The notes: generated by a model from the sequence alone, not told the origin. Numbered from the stretch's first letter, positions 34,316-45,812 are shown. The stretch is DNA of 64,000 bases from Chelydra serpentina (GCA_037349315.1 JBAIAC010000018.1:4526001-4590000); one strand, 5' to 3'. A program made the numbers and translations.

Positions 34316-36006
34316 GTAAAGGGTAGGGTGACCAGATCGCAAGAGTGAAATATCAGGACACATTGGCCGAGGGGAGGGGGGGGGGCAGAGAGAGAGAGAA
34401 GACGACAGGCACACGTGCACAACCCCAACCGGAGCCATGAGAGCAGGCACACAGCCCTAGGAAGCTGCAAGAGGGGTTGTACGGCCTGCCCTGGGTAGGC
34501 TCAGCATGTGCAGAGGCAGGTGCCTCCTTTCCTTGGCTCTGCCATGAGCAAGGTGGACCGGTCTGCACACGCTCTGCTGGGGAGGAGGATGCAGCCTCTG
34601 ACAATTACCTGCCGGCCACTTCCTGGGAGAAGGTGAGCAGCAGGAAGGGCGGGGCCGGCCAGGGGCAATGGGGCATGCATGGCATGGCCAGAGGCAACAC
34701 TGGTTCGCCTGACCCTGTGCTACCAGCATGCCCCTTCCTGTTGGGGGTGGGGCCTGCCCAGTGCCCCCTGGATCCACTATGTCTAGCACCCCCTGAGCCC
34801 ACTATGCCCAGAGCCCCCCACAACAAATGCACAGTGTTGTGCACACCACCATCGCTACCCAGCACCGCCCCGCACCCACAGCCCCACCACAGCTGCCCAG
34901 CACCCCACACAGAACCCCCCCACTCACTAGTTTTCCAATACACACAGATTTCCCCTCCCTCCCTTCCTTCCTCCCAGTGCCCTTCCCCACAGCCCCACCA
35001 CCACAACTACACACTGCCCCACACAGACCCCCACTGCCCAGTGCCCTGACACACACAGATCTCCCCCACTGCCCAGCACCCCCCAACAGGCCCCCACTGC
35101 CTGGAACCCCAAAACACACAAACCTCCCCCACTGCCCAGCGCCCTCCACACACCTCCCAGACACTCACCATCACACCCTGCCCCCTTCCCTGGCCACACT
35201 CACCGGCTCTGCTGGGAGGTCTCTGGCTCCTGGGGTCAGAGCTGGGAGGGGAGTCTCCAGACTCTCCACGTGCTGCGCCCGCCACAAGCACGAGCTCCAA
35301 GGCTCCCATTGCCCGGGAAAAGCGCCAATGGGAGCTGCCGCGGAGCGGGGCTTGGAGGTAGCAGCAGCACGCAGAGAGCACCCCCCACTCCCCCGCTCCA
35401 AGAGCCAGAGGGACCTGGGAGCGAGGTGGGGAGTCCCGGCCGGTGGGGCTTACCTGGGGCAGCTCCCGGCCCAGGAAGCAGCCGCAGGAGGTCTCCGCGG
35501 CTGCTGCGTGCTGCGCCTGCAGGGGCGGGGCAGTGCAGATTGCAGGTGCCGGCCGCTGGGAGTGGGCAAATAGCCCCCCCACCCCGACCCACAACCGCCT
35601 GGCAGGCACAGAGGCAGCAGGCAGCCTGGCCAGGAGGTCTCCACCTGCTTCAGGGGCGGGGCGGGAGCGCTATCTGTTCGCTCCCGGCGGCTGGCGCCTG
35701 CAACCCCCGCTGCCCCGCCCCTGAAGGCGCATCACGCGGCAGCTGCGGAGACCTCCTGGCCGGCGCTGCCTGCTGCCTCTGTGCCTGCCGGCTGCCCTGC
35801 AGGCTCCTGCCGGTGGGCGGGTGCCAGGAGCTGCCCCGGCCCCGCCGGAAGAAGCGCTGAGCGGCACTGGCGGCTGCGGAGCTGCGGACGTCCCGATATC
35901 GGGACAAAGGGCGTCCCGACCGATGCAAGGTCGGGACGCAGGACGAGTCCCCTAAAATTGGGACTGTCCCGATAAAATCGGGACGTCTGGTCACCCTAGT
36001 AAAGGG
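34316..36006. mobile_element. Large GC-rich non-autonomous hAT element with perfect TSD
   Basis: The element at 34324-35998 (1675 bp) begins TAGGGTGACCAGATCGC and ends CGTCTGGTCACCCTA, with the 8-bp duplication GTAAAGGG at 34316-34323 and 35999-36006. Subterminal CGGGAC/GTCCCG motifs recur at 35885-35990. The body holds a C-rich array (about 34780-35165) with repeated 'cccactgcccagc' and 'acacacagat' words, then a strongly CpG-rich block (about 35200-35880). Open frames of 190-248 codons occur on several strands and frames at once and come from composition; none shows a transposase motif. The short element at 11245-11366 shares its ends. It is the largest CpG-island-like block in the window. 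Confidence 0.92.
35486..35757. repeat. Inverted repeat inside the hAT body, 88-bp arms
   Basis: Left arm 35486-35573 and right arm 35670-35757 are imperfect reverse complements ('ggaggtctccgcggctgctg' against 'cagctgcggagacctcc', and 'caggggcggggcag' against 'ctgccccgcccctg'). A third partial copy in direct sense lies at 35631-35665. The arms are GC-rich and could form a long hairpin. Confidence 0.82.
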
Positions 36007-36527
36007 TGAGCACAGCAGTGTCCTGTGGATTAAATTTGGAGAAAACATTACACGTGTATCGCAGTATAATAATATGATAAGGAAAATGACAGGGAAAATA
36101 TTTGTCAATCTTGCCATGAGCTGAACACAGAGAAAAAATATTGTCTGCTGAGGTGGCTGGCTAATAACAATCTCCCAGTAAAAACAATTATGGGTGAAAT
36201 CCTGGCCTGACTGACGTTAATGGGAATGTTGCCATTGACTTCATTTGGGCCAGGATTTCATACTGTCTTTTTGGGATTAAAAGACCCAAAGTCACAAATG
36301 TCTATTTTCTACTTGTACATAATAATTTTACATTTTAGGTTTACCCTTCCCCCCCCTCCCATAACGAACTATTATAGTACAGCATATGCGTAGTCTGAGG
36401 AACTAATGACCCTGAGTAATTAGCCTTTGACTCATTTCATTTCCCCTCCCCAAATCTGCTGCTTGAGCTGTTAACATTTACTGGGGCTGGCCTCCTTTTT
36501 GCCAGCAGTGCCAGCACCAAGACCTTT
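36007..36527. other. Non-coding DNA with old dispersed motif
   Basis: 36185-36265 carries 'ggtgaaatcctggcctgac', 'ttaatgggaatgttgccatt' and 'gggccaggatttcat', a short inverted arrangement of the dispersed motif also found at 3388-3470. No gene recognised. Confidence 0.5.
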
Positions 36528-37450
36528 TCTCAAAGTAATGCACATTGGAAAACATAATCCCAACTACATGTACAAAATGATGGCATCTAAATTAGCTGTC
36601 ACCGCACAAGAAAGAGATCTTGGAGTCATTCTGGATAGTTCTCTTTAAAACATTTGCTCAGTGTGCAGCGGCAGTCAAAAAAACTAACAAAATGTTAAGA
36701 AACATTAGGAAAGGGATAGATAATAAAATAGAAAATATCATAATGCCACTATATAAATCCATGGTATGCCCACAGTTTGAATGCTATGTGCAGTTTGGGT
36801 CACTCCACCTCAAACAAGATATATTAGAATGGGGAAAGGTTCAGAACACAGGGCAACAAAAATGATTACGGGCATGGAACAGCTTCCGTATGAGGAGAGA
36901 TTAAAAAGACTGGGACTGTTCATCTTAGAAAAGAGATGTCTAAGGGGGAATATGATAGAGATCTATAAAATCATGAATGCTGTGGAGAAAGTGAATAAGG
37001 AAGTGCTATTTACATCTTCACATAAACACAAGAACCAGGGCTCACCCAATTAAATTAACAGGCAGCAAGTTTTTGGTTTTTTTTAAAAAGGGAAATACTT
37101 GACATAATGCACAGTCAACCTGTGGAACTCGTTGCCAGGGGATGTTGTGATGGTCAAAAGTATAACTGGATTTTTAAAAGAATTAGATAAGTTCATAGAG
37201 CATAGGTCCATCAATGGCTATTAGCCAAGATGGTTGGGGATGCAACCCAATGCTCTGGGTGTCGCTAAACCTCTGACTGCCAGAAGCTGGGACTGGATGA
37301 CAGGGAATGGATCACTCGATAAATTGCCTTTTTCTGTACATTCCCTCTGTAGTATCTAGCCCCTGCCACTATCAGAAGACAGGATATTGGGCTAGATGGA
37401 CCATTGCTCTGACCCAGTATGGCCATCCTTATGTAATGTTATTATGTTCT
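36528..37450 (+). mobile_element. CR1 LINE 3' fragment with degraded ORF2 C-terminus
   Basis: Translated pieces line up with the C-terminal third of the CR1 protein at 58027-60255: TAQERDLGVILD (there [11 protein letters not shown]), KKTNKMLRNIRKGI, LYKSMVCPQFECYVQFGS (there [18 protein letters not shown]), YEERLKRLGLFILEKRCLRGNMIEIYKIM (matching [29 protein letters not shown], given here for comparison of family only). Frames shift at least once near 36860 and a stop interrupts the start. The 3' UTR follows to 'ggctagatggaccattgctc' and 'cagtatggccatccttatgt', ending at about 37450. It is 5'-truncated and inactive. Confidence 0.92.
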
Positions 37451-38699
37451 TTAATAATTAAAATTGATGGTGCTCTTTTTGGTTAAAATTTACACAAGCA
37501 AAACTTAACAGAAACCGTGTATACAAGTAGTTTACCACTCTACATTAGGAGACTTTAAATTATTAACACTCCTTTGTTTTATCATGATTAATTATTAAAA
37601 TTCAAATGCTTGTCAACATATTAATCATAGAACCGATAGATAATCAGTGGCTCATATGCTGTATTGTCTGTGTTCTAAACAGTGATCTTTTAGCCATATT
37701 TCAAGTCTTGAAAGGATTTCTATAGTGGCACATTTTACTCAGGATAATAAAAACAAGATGCAAACAGCAATTTTAAAATCACCAACGTATTGGACACAAG
37801 GCCAAATTCTGCCCTTCCTTTTATCTTGCACAATTCTAATGGCTTTAATGGGGAAATGATGGCAGAATTAAGTTCATACACAATTGTGGAAGGGAGGTAA
37901 GATGTTTCTCATATCTTTTTGATCTTTATTCACTGAGCTGCCTTTTCCTTAAGTTGAACAATTTAGAAGGATGGCTAGATAGCTACATTCTGCCAAACTG
38001 CAGCAAGATTTACCTCTTATGTTGAGAAATTATAATTGAAAGTACCAGGAATCAGTTTAATGTTTTCTATTTCTGTTGCTAAAGACACAGAAATTGATGT
38101 TGTTTTAAGAACGCATTTTTCGAAGCAACACATTGGAATAATTACATATTTAAAGTTCTATTTTTCTGTGCAATGCCTTGCATGCTCCCACTTAAAGAAA
38201 AAGTCAGCAGAATACTATAGCTTGAGACCAAAATCTGTCATAGATTCCTATTGTTTTTGGCTACTCAGAGCTTTGCAAGTCATTAATCCATTAGCTCAAA
38301 GTTAAAGTGTAGCAATCAATGTCACTTAAACCTGCAGGTCAGCTCTAGTATTCATAAACAATCTCAAGGCTAATAACAGCTATATAAATCCTTTGCTTTC
38401 ATTTAATCTTCAGCCCCCTTTGAAAACATCGGATTTGGCATTTGCAAAGAAAAAACTCACTGTGGGTGCTAAATTTCAATATGATAAAACATAAATTATG
38501 TACTCAAAATTCACTAGGAAACTTTATTAAGAAAGCATGCTGCTGCGACCTGCATTTATTTCCAAATTTTCTAAAGTCATTATGTGCACTGAGACAGTAT
38601 GAAAGAAACCCGGTAAGAAAGAATTACAGTTGGTTTGTTCAAAATAGTTGTATTCGTTAAGGAGGAGGAGGACAGTCTTGGGGCTAAATTACAAGCCTG
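37451..38699. other. AT-rich non-coding DNA
   Basis: No gene recognised. Weak traces of the dispersed 'ccaaattctgccct' motif at 37800. Frames at 38036-38305 and 38442-38660 lack motifs. Confidence 0.5.
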
Positions 38700-38815
38700 G
38701 ACAGCAAAAGACCCAGGGGTTCAGTTACTGGCTCTGCCAGACACCTTGTGTAATCTTGGGCGAGTTACAGAAACTCTCCGTGCCTCTGTTTCTCCCTCTG
38801 TAAGAGAAAAAAAAT
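38700..38815 (+). repeat. MIR-type SINE fragment
   Basis: The order 'ggttcagttactggctctgcc', 'cttgtgtaatcttgggcgag', 'tctccgtgcctctgtttctc' and 'cctctgtaag' is that of the MIR/CORE-SINE head and core. It is an old copy with no coding role. Confidence 0.72.
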
Positions 38816-40290
38816 GACCCACCTGCTATTTTTCTTTTCTTCAATCTTAGCCATTGGGTCAAGACTGGCAGGTGATTAGGCTGCTCTTGTGTCTGTTGAT
38901 GACAAATCCATCCATTTCTATCTCACTGTAAACCAGGGAGAGGCCTATTTTGCTTCCCTGTAGGAACACTTACTGGGATTATGGCTTAGAAAGAGGAAAA
39001 GTTGAATTCCCTCCATCGTGAAGGTTATACTCGACCAGCACTGAAGGTCCTGGTTGAAAAATCTGATGATATGCCAACAAACAGGAACATGGAGGTATGC
39101 GTCCACCAGGCCTGACTATGTTAGGCGGCCATGTGGGGACATTGCCACTAGGAGAGATGCTGGTGTCTCCATTCTGAAAAATTGTCGAATTCCTGGTTGG
39201 GGCAGGAGCTCCACTAATGTCTGCTCAGCTCTCCAGTGCAAAGACAGAAAACTCTGGGAACACAGTGTAGAGACAGGGCTTACGGGGCTTGTGACCAGCA
39301 GAACGGCACTATTTGCTGGCAGCAGGAGGAACACAAATCAGACATATTCTTGTAGGAGAAATAGAGATGATAACCTCAGAGGAGTATTGGGAAGCTACAT
39401 TAATTGATCAGTTTCTGCCAAGCACACTGAGATCCTCACATGAAATGTGCTTTAGAAATGCAAGGTATTCGGCAAAGATGGGACCCATTTGTGAAACATT
39501 CTACAAGCTTACCAAGACCACAGCCTCACATGACTGAGATTCTGAGTAGCATTGTACTGAACCTGTGTAAGATACGGCTCTTGGTAACTGTTTCAGCGTG
39601 AGAAGAGATAGGGGTTCATAGAGTGGCTGCAGTTAAAATATTTTCTTTTCTCTTTTTATTGGTAGTTAAGATATTATGGGTGCTAGTGGAAAGCCTTGTC
39701 ATAAGTATGGGGGATAGCTACTCAAGCCAGTAATACTGACCGACCACAAGAAGGTGCCAAAAAACTTCATAACTGTGCTCACAGTACATTGAAATGCTTA
39801 CTAAAAACCGAGCCCAGTGTGTATGTGTCAGCGTGGTTCCTCGTGGCAGGCTCACAGAGAGGATAAAGGATCTGTTAGTGCTTCCACCTAAAAGGGCTCT
39901 TTTTTAGTTGGAGGGTTAGGACACTGGGGACTGAAAGCTGAAGAACTCAGATTGCAGTCCCAGCTCCCTGATGTTTTTTGTCTGCAGTACCAGGTTTCTT
40001 TACGAGAGTGTTCTATGCTGCCCAATGTGCATCGCTGTGTTCAACTACCAAGCTTAGTTCCATGTTCCCAGCTTGGCAGCGGCTCGCAGAGCTGCTAGGG
40101 CAGTGCCCTCAGCCTCTGATGTGGACGGAGCATCTCATCTCATTCTCTATCCCCCTCTTTTTGTGCCAAGAGTGCCCTATTTCTTTCTTTTAAACAGGAG
40201 GAAGTAAAAAGGATGAGAGAGGAATTCCTGGGATTACAAAAGTAGGGGAGTGGAGGAAGTCCTTTTCCTACTGGCTATGAAACCAATTTA
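38816..40290. other. Non-coding DNA, nothing firmly recognised
   Basis: The small frame at 39054-39407 has no motif and is overlapped on the other strand. 39905-39975 ('ggttaggacactgggg', 'cagattgcagtcccagctcc') resembles a SINE head. No gene was supported. Confidence 0.45.
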
Positions 40291-40655
40291 CATCTGAGAG
40301 TGTGTGGAGTCGGTCGACGCTACACCCGACTCATGAGACAGCTCATGGTGTCCGACACCATCAGGTGGTCCAGAGACATCTACACGGAACACATCACGGG
40401 CCACCGTCAGTACCAAGTGCTACAAAGTAATCGAGACCGCCGACCAGGGAAATAACCCATTTCCTTCCCTGATGAACCGAGGGACGCACCCCACCCATGT
40501 ACTTATTCTCTACACCAATACTGACTTGGACTCTTGAAACTGATACTTGCAATCCCTCATAACCCAAGCCTGACCCCAGATGTACAGTACCTTCCTTCTT
40601 AACTTGTGTATAATTTTGATTTTAAACATCAACTTTAATAAAAATTTTAAATTAA
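40291..40655 (+). other. Unidentified CpG-rich coding-like segment with AATAAA
   Basis: From 40303 to the TAA at 40453-40455 a frame of 50 codons runs on from an open frame upstream. It reads basic, with GRRYTRLMRQLMVSDTIRW then YTEHITGHRQYQVL and ends RRPGK. The segment 40310-40480 holds a dozen or so CpG pairs in a CpG-poor neighbourhood. A polyadenylation hexamer AATAAA follows at about 40638, about 180 bp after the stop, with A/T-rich sequence behind it. This could be a last exon, a processed pseudogene or the 3' end of an unrecognised retroelement. I do not recognise the protein and do not assign a function. Confidence 0.35.
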
Positions 40656-43405
40656 AGACCTACTTCTGTTACTGATGTGTAAACACTGTCAGAGTGATCC
40701 TGGCAGATTGGCAAAGAGCCATTTTTTGCTATTCTCTAGCATGAATCAAGTCATCAAGTGTTAATAGAACATTACTTTGCATATGTTTCCTCAGTATTTA
40801 ATACGTTGTATTAATTAACAACCGCTCTCTGTCAATGAAGTTTTTTTGTCATCACTCCTTCAGTGTGGCACGATTTGCGGAGAGTTGGTACCAGCATCTT
40901 GTACGGCACACGAAACGCTTGCTAAAACTGGCTGATGAAATGTTTCATAAGGGTACTGAGGGCTTGGTTTGTCTAATACCTCTCTCAGCCAACCTACTCC
41001 GAGTCAAGCAACTATCATGTGATGCAAATGGATCAGCAGGGCAGTCACATCCAGCTGTGCATATTTAGCATAGGGGTGGTTCAGATTGTATTTGAGAGAA
41101 AGTAGGCCAGCTACCACAGTTGGTTTTTTTTAATTTAATTTATTTATTAATTTCAATTTAGGGCAGAGGAGCTTGTCTATGTTACAGCAAGAGAAAGAGC
41201 AGAAATAAAATTGTTCATTATGTCTTATATGACTTTCAGAGCTTGAACTAATCTCACTTTCCTCTAACTCAGTAAGTCACTATTTGATTCTCACCCTTCA
41301 CAGGACAACTAAGTTATTAGTTTGGGCTGGAATTTGACAAGGAGAAGTGCTACCATCTACTACGAACTCTTTACTTTTATTAACTCTGCAACAGCTATTC
41401 TTGGTCTCTTATTAGATCATTTAGTGGTTGATGTGCAAGGGACAATAGGCCTTAGACACTGCTTAACAGCACCAATGGTTTACTCAGACTAGCAACCGTG
41501 GCAATCTATAGACACCACCAGAATGGAATTGTATCAAAGCGAATTCTAAGCTGGCAGCAGCTCACAGTTAATTAGAATAGTACAGCAACTGGTCATGGTA
41601 ATATCTGTCCTAATCCCCATATATAGGATGGTGCTGTTGACTTTGGCAGGTGCAGGGGCTGGGGGAAAGGGGAATATCAGTGGACACAACCTGGTATGTC
41701 TTTCACACAGGTCAGCAGGTTATTTTCCCCTCTCTAATTTCACTTTTTGGGTCCAATTCTCAGTTACATTAAGGCCCTTTATGTCACTCTGACAGCATAA
41801 GGTGGGAGTGGAAACAGGCCCTTATTAATAATCCCTGTATAGGGGGCCCCCCCAGATGGTGTAAGATTGTGCAAGAGTTCTGTTCCAGCTCTACCACCAG
41901 CCCTGGTATCAAAGGCATGGTACGGGTGAGCCAGTGGGTGGGGCAGGGAGAGTGGTGGATGGAAAGCACTGGAATACAGTAGCTATTCTCCAATTCACAT
42001 GGACCAGAGGGGGCAACAGAATAACTGAGGAGCTGGCACTACATTTGTGGACACTCTTACATCAATGTAACCTGCCCAAGTTAGACTCTTGAAAGGCAGG
42101 GCATGCCTTAGGCATGGGCTGAACATGCAGGTGCCTAAACCCCACAGGTTTTGGGGCCCCACTCTGTCAGCACTTTCTCCCAGCATACATCTAAGAGATA
42201 GCCTACCATGATCTCCTCCCCACTCTACTTTGGACTTGAGGACTCAACCCACTGGCCTTAGTGATCAGCACTCAGGTCAAATTCCTGCCCCCTCCAGCCA
42301 TTATCAAAAACCTCTTCAGCAATAGGCCCACTAGTTCTCCACTCAAAATGACAAAGTCTTACAGATGCTCCTCCACCTGTCAAACCCTCCTCTCGCCATC
42401 AAATCTCTCTCAGACTATTTACAGAAGTCTGCCTGAGGTTCCCTCCTCCAGCTCCCCTTCCATTTCTGTCTTGTCTTTGCAAATCCTAGGGTTGACCCTC
42501 CTGAAGTTGAAGCTGGCAGTACCGGGAAGTTACAGAGAGATCATGGGAAAAGGGAGTGGACCAAGTAACCGGCCATTGGTGATGTGTCATTGGCAAGTTA
42601 TAAAACACCTGCTCTCCAATTGTTAAGATATCTGACATCCCCATATCTAACTATTTATCTAACAGTCTGATTTGTCCATCTAGGCATTTTTACCATGCTC
42701 TTCGGTGGTACACACTTTTCTTCACTGCTCTGGTTCATCTCTAGTTATCTATGCAGCACTGTGTCCTTCCCAGAGCAGCCCCTGATAATACGACTCAAGC
42801 AATGCCATTATGAACCATTTCATTACTTGCTGTGCATTGCCAGATTATAGAATATGGATTAAGCATAGAGGCCTTGTTACACTGTGCCCTACAATAGGCT
42901 AGTATTGTTACATGTTTATTAAGTAAGTGATTTAGAAGAGAGATCATGCACTGAATAACTCATCCAACAAAAGAGACTTAAAACTGGGTGATGTATATAA
43001 CATAATCACCATCTATCTGCTTTGTGTTTCCTGAATTAGGGTAATTTATATTCTCTGCCTCCATGCAAACAGAATGTCACTTACTGCACTGTCAAACTTT
43101 ATTTTAAGAGTTAAAAGGTGGGTTTATTATTCACACTGCTAACACAATCCCTAGCAGCTAAAACATTTCATGTGCCACAAATCAAAATGGTAACCATGGA
43201 ACTGGTTACAGGAGATTTCAAGCAAATTAAGGCCCTGACAAAATTAGTTTTAGACAGAGAAAGTGTAATGGGGAAAACAATTGCACAAAGATCGCCTACA
43301 CTACAAGATGTGTAGAAAAACATGTCACTGTCACTGATTGGTCCATCAGCTCTCACAGAGAGAGACCACCGATCACAACACGTCAGATGCATCGTTCTAG
43401 CCAGT
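40656..43405. other. Non-coding DNA, nothing recognised
   Basis: About 2.7 kb of AT-rich to mixed sequence. No repeat with definable ends and no exon found. Frames such as 42261-42626 show no motif. Confidence 0.5.
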
Positions 43406-43549
43406 CCTCCAATTACCCGCTGGCCAAGCTGTTAGTAGCACCGGACACCCAACTGACATAGCGCACAGCAGCCTAGAATTCCTGAGCGATCCGCCAACCG
43501 CAGCCTCCCAAGCAGCAGGGCTTACAGGTGCGCGCCACCACACCAGGCC
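43406..43549 (-). pseudogene. 7SL (SRP) RNA pseudogene, 5' domain
   Basis: On the minus strand, from about 43549, the sequence reads GCCTGGTGTGGTGGCGCGCA, CCTGTAAGCC, GGGAGGCTGCGG, CGGATCGCTC, then GCTGTGCGCTATG and GGGTGTCCGG. This follows vertebrate 7SL RNA from its first base through the Alu-domain fold into the start of the S domain. The last two words belong to 7SL and are missing from Alu or B1 SINEs. The match is strong for 43441-43548 and fades by about 43406. The rest of the S domain and the 3' Alu strand are missing, so the copy cannot form an SRP. It is probably a truncated retropseudogene; no poly-A tail or flanking duplication was found. Confidence 0.8.
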
Positions 43550-44621
43550 AGGAAAACGTATATTTTAAATACACAATGAAAGATAGAAAATTTAATTATT
43601 TCTCAGGCCTGCCAGGGCACATGTCTGAAAATGAGCAGGGGCATGTGTGTGTGCATGTGATTGAGTGAGCGAGCCAGATGCCCTATGTTTTCCCCCTTCC
43701 GTCGCTTCTCCTCACGCTTGTGGTGCACAGGCCAACACCCCGAGGCAACTGTCACACAGGGCTCTTGTGACTCTCCAGTTGCAGACCTCAGGTCAGGAAG
43801 TGTTTTGAAGGCCAGTAAACCACTCAACCCTTGTCTTCTCTTCATAAATAATTCCTCTAGACCACTGAGGAAGACTAGATGTGGCTTTCAGCTTCTTTAT
43901 TGCTACATGAGAGCACTCTCAGGTCCCCCATCTATGCAAGCAGCCTATTCCTCTGTGGGAAATCCTAGTGGTCTACTGGGAGTAGTGAGAGCAAGCAGTC
44001 AACAGCGACTGCTCTCCTAGCTGGAAACCTCACTCCTGTGCATTTTTTATGCAATCAATCATGAAGGAAAGGTCAACAGACAGCTTTCAAATAACTGATC
44101 CATTTAACTACTGACATTGATCTGGGCCAGAGGAGTGGAGTTGGGAGAAGGGAGGGGTTCAGTGTTCAATCAGTGGAAACCTAAACCCCCTTTCAGCCTA
44201 GTAGAAAGACTAAACGTTCTCCCACAAGCTTTTTACCCTCTTACAATGATTTGCTTAAGACATTAAGTGGCCCCTACACTGATGACTGGGCTGATTTTAA
44301 AAGAAAAATTCTTTTTCTACATGGAATCAAGCTTCTAGATCACAGGAGAGACTGGATTTGTCTTTCACAAAGGAGCGCGGGGCTGCACTGGTACATGCAG
44401 TGCAGGGAAGGAGCAGGGGTTGTGTTCAATTTCAGAATCACAACTGATGTGAGCTGATCCCAGGAACTGGTAAAGCTCAGGGAAATTTCAGAGCTGATGC
44501 ACTTTGCCCCCAGCCTGGGTGGTGACAGGGCTGGTGACATAAGGACTTCCTGTTGTGCAACCCACAGAACCTTATGGGTATCAGCCAATACGGAGACCAT
44601 CTAAATTCCCTCCGGACTAAC
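43550..44621. other. Non-coding DNA, nothing recognised
   Basis: No gene or well-marked repeat recognised between the 7SL pseudogene and the SINE cluster. Confidence 0.45.
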
Positions 44622-44750
44622 GAGAACGCTCCAGTGGTTAGAGTGCTTGCCTGCCTGGAACCCAAAAAAACACATGGGTTCAATTTCTTGCTCTGCTGTT
44701 AGTTGCCCCAAGATCACAGAGGAAGGCACTTAGTCTCTCTAGGTGCAATC
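44622..44750 (+). repeat. tRNA-derived SINE head (MIR-like)
   Basis: 'ccagtggttagagtgcttgcc' resembles a tRNA A box, and 'gggttcaatttcttgctctg' contains a B-box-like GGTTCAANNNC. It is followed by 'agatcacagaggaaggcact' and 'tagtctctctaggtgc' of the CORE-SINE body. Old copy. Confidence 0.65.
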
Positions 44751-45475
44751 CACAAAGCAAATTAGGAGCCTAAACTCTAGTTAGGTGCCTAAAACCCTGT
44801 GTACGGCCCCATTGCAATCCATGAAACTCCTGCTTGGCGGCCGCCAAACCCTGGAGGCACCTAAACTTGTTAGGCACCAAGGTGTTCGGTTTGTAAAATT
44901 TTTGATTGGGACCAGGGGACGAGTTGGGCTCTAGCAGAGTCTGGACAGTGAAGCCTCCCAGGGAGGGGGAAATACCTGGCCTACAGGCCATATCTCTACC
45001 ATACCTGGTGCATGATTATAACAGCCTTTGTCATGTTGATCAGGGCAGCTAGGCCAAATTTGAGTGACATTGCAACTCCGTGTGTCAAGCTCAAACACCA
45101 CTGAAATCTGGGACAGCCAGGCAGGGAACCTGAGCCCCCCCTTCTGGTTGTGCCCTGGGTCCAAACATTGGTGGGGCCCAGGCCCATATAACCCAATGCC
45201 TATGCTTGGTGCCTAACTTTCTGCTGTAAAAATTCCCTTGGGCCTACAATATAGACACTGGGGTATATGCACTGCTGCCTGGGCACCTATCTCCTCCGTA
45301 AGCCCCAGAGCGATTCACAAACCAGGGAAGATAGGCATTCGTCCACCTAGGCCACATGCAGGGTCCGACCCAGCAGGCTGCTGCTGAGCGTGCCGACCAG
45401 ACTGGATCCCTTTCTTAATCTGGCCAGAGGAGGTGGAGGAGAGAGTGATGGTGGTGCGGTGCCCCTGTAACTTTT
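44751..45475. repeat. Unidentified repetitive block with 'taggtgcctaa' words
   Basis: The phrases 'gttaggtgcctaaaac', 'ggaggcacctaaacttg' and 'gttaggcacc' recur in both orientations here and again at 46145-46200 and 47518-47575. They form an old repeat around the SINE heads. No frame or end could be defined. Confidence 0.4.
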
Positions 45476-45545
45476 TAGCCAACTGGTTAGAGCACTCACC
45501 TGTATTGTGGAAGACCCGGTTTCAATTTCCCCCTTCTGCCTGAGA
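45476..45545 (+). repeat. tRNA-derived SINE head
   Basis: 'actggttagagcactcacc' and 'gacccggtttcaatttcc' have the spacing of A and B boxes of a RNA polymerase III promoter, the B box carrying one extra T. It resembles the heads at 44622 and 45750. Confidence 0.6.
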
Positions 45546-45635
45546 GGGAGAAAGAACTTAAACAGGGGGCTTCTACCTCAGAGGAGAGTTCTTTAATCAC
45601 TGAACTATCAGATACTCTCATGTGGGGCTCTGTCA

Positions 45636-45735
45636 GTCAGTCTCTCTCTCTCTCTCTCTGGCCCAATGACCCTTCGACTGTGGATAAATACTTATACTGA
45701 TATTGGGCCAGAGAAAGAGAGAGAGAGAGAGAGAA
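45636..45735. repeat. Hairpin of (CT)n and (GA)n arms around ATTGGGCC
   Basis: Left arm 45636-45666 is (CT)n followed by GGCCCAAT. Right arm 45702-45733 is ATTGGGCC followed by (GA)n. The arms pair over about 27-30 bp around a 35-nt loop. One microsatellite is therefore the inverted copy of the other. Confidence 0.88.
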
Positions 45736-45749
45736 AGAATGATTCTGTT

Positions 45750-45812
45750 GTCTACTGGTTAGGGCACACACCTGGGAGGTGGGAGATACCAGCTCCAGTC
45801 CCCCTTCTCCAG
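45750..45812 (+). repeat. tRNA-derived SINE head
   Basis: 'actggttagggcacacacc' and 'accagctccagtccccctt' parallel the heads at 44622 and 45476. The B box is decayed. Confidence 0.5.

Noticed and set aside
34477..35860. Open frames of 190, 248, 200 and 196 codons on both strands
   Set aside because: They overlap in many frames of a GC-rich, stop-poor hAT body, are rich in Pro, Gly, Ala and Arg, and carry no domain motif. The TSD and TIRs explain the block.
40303..40455. Fibroblast growth factor-like last exon
   Set aside because: A loose resemblance to the FGF8-type 'YSRTSGKHVQVL' region was considered, but the matches are few and out of order. No family assignment is justified.
43480..43550. 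Possible primate Alu or rodent B1 (mammalian contamination)
   Set aside because: The sequence continues into 7SL S-domain words (GCTGTGCGCTATG, GGGTGTCC) that Alu and B1 lack, and its surroundings are like the rest of the window. A 7SL pseudogene is simpler.
44630..45810. Functional tRNA genes
   Set aside because: A- and B-box-like words are present but no cloverleaf with acceptor pairing can be drawn, and SINE bodies follow.
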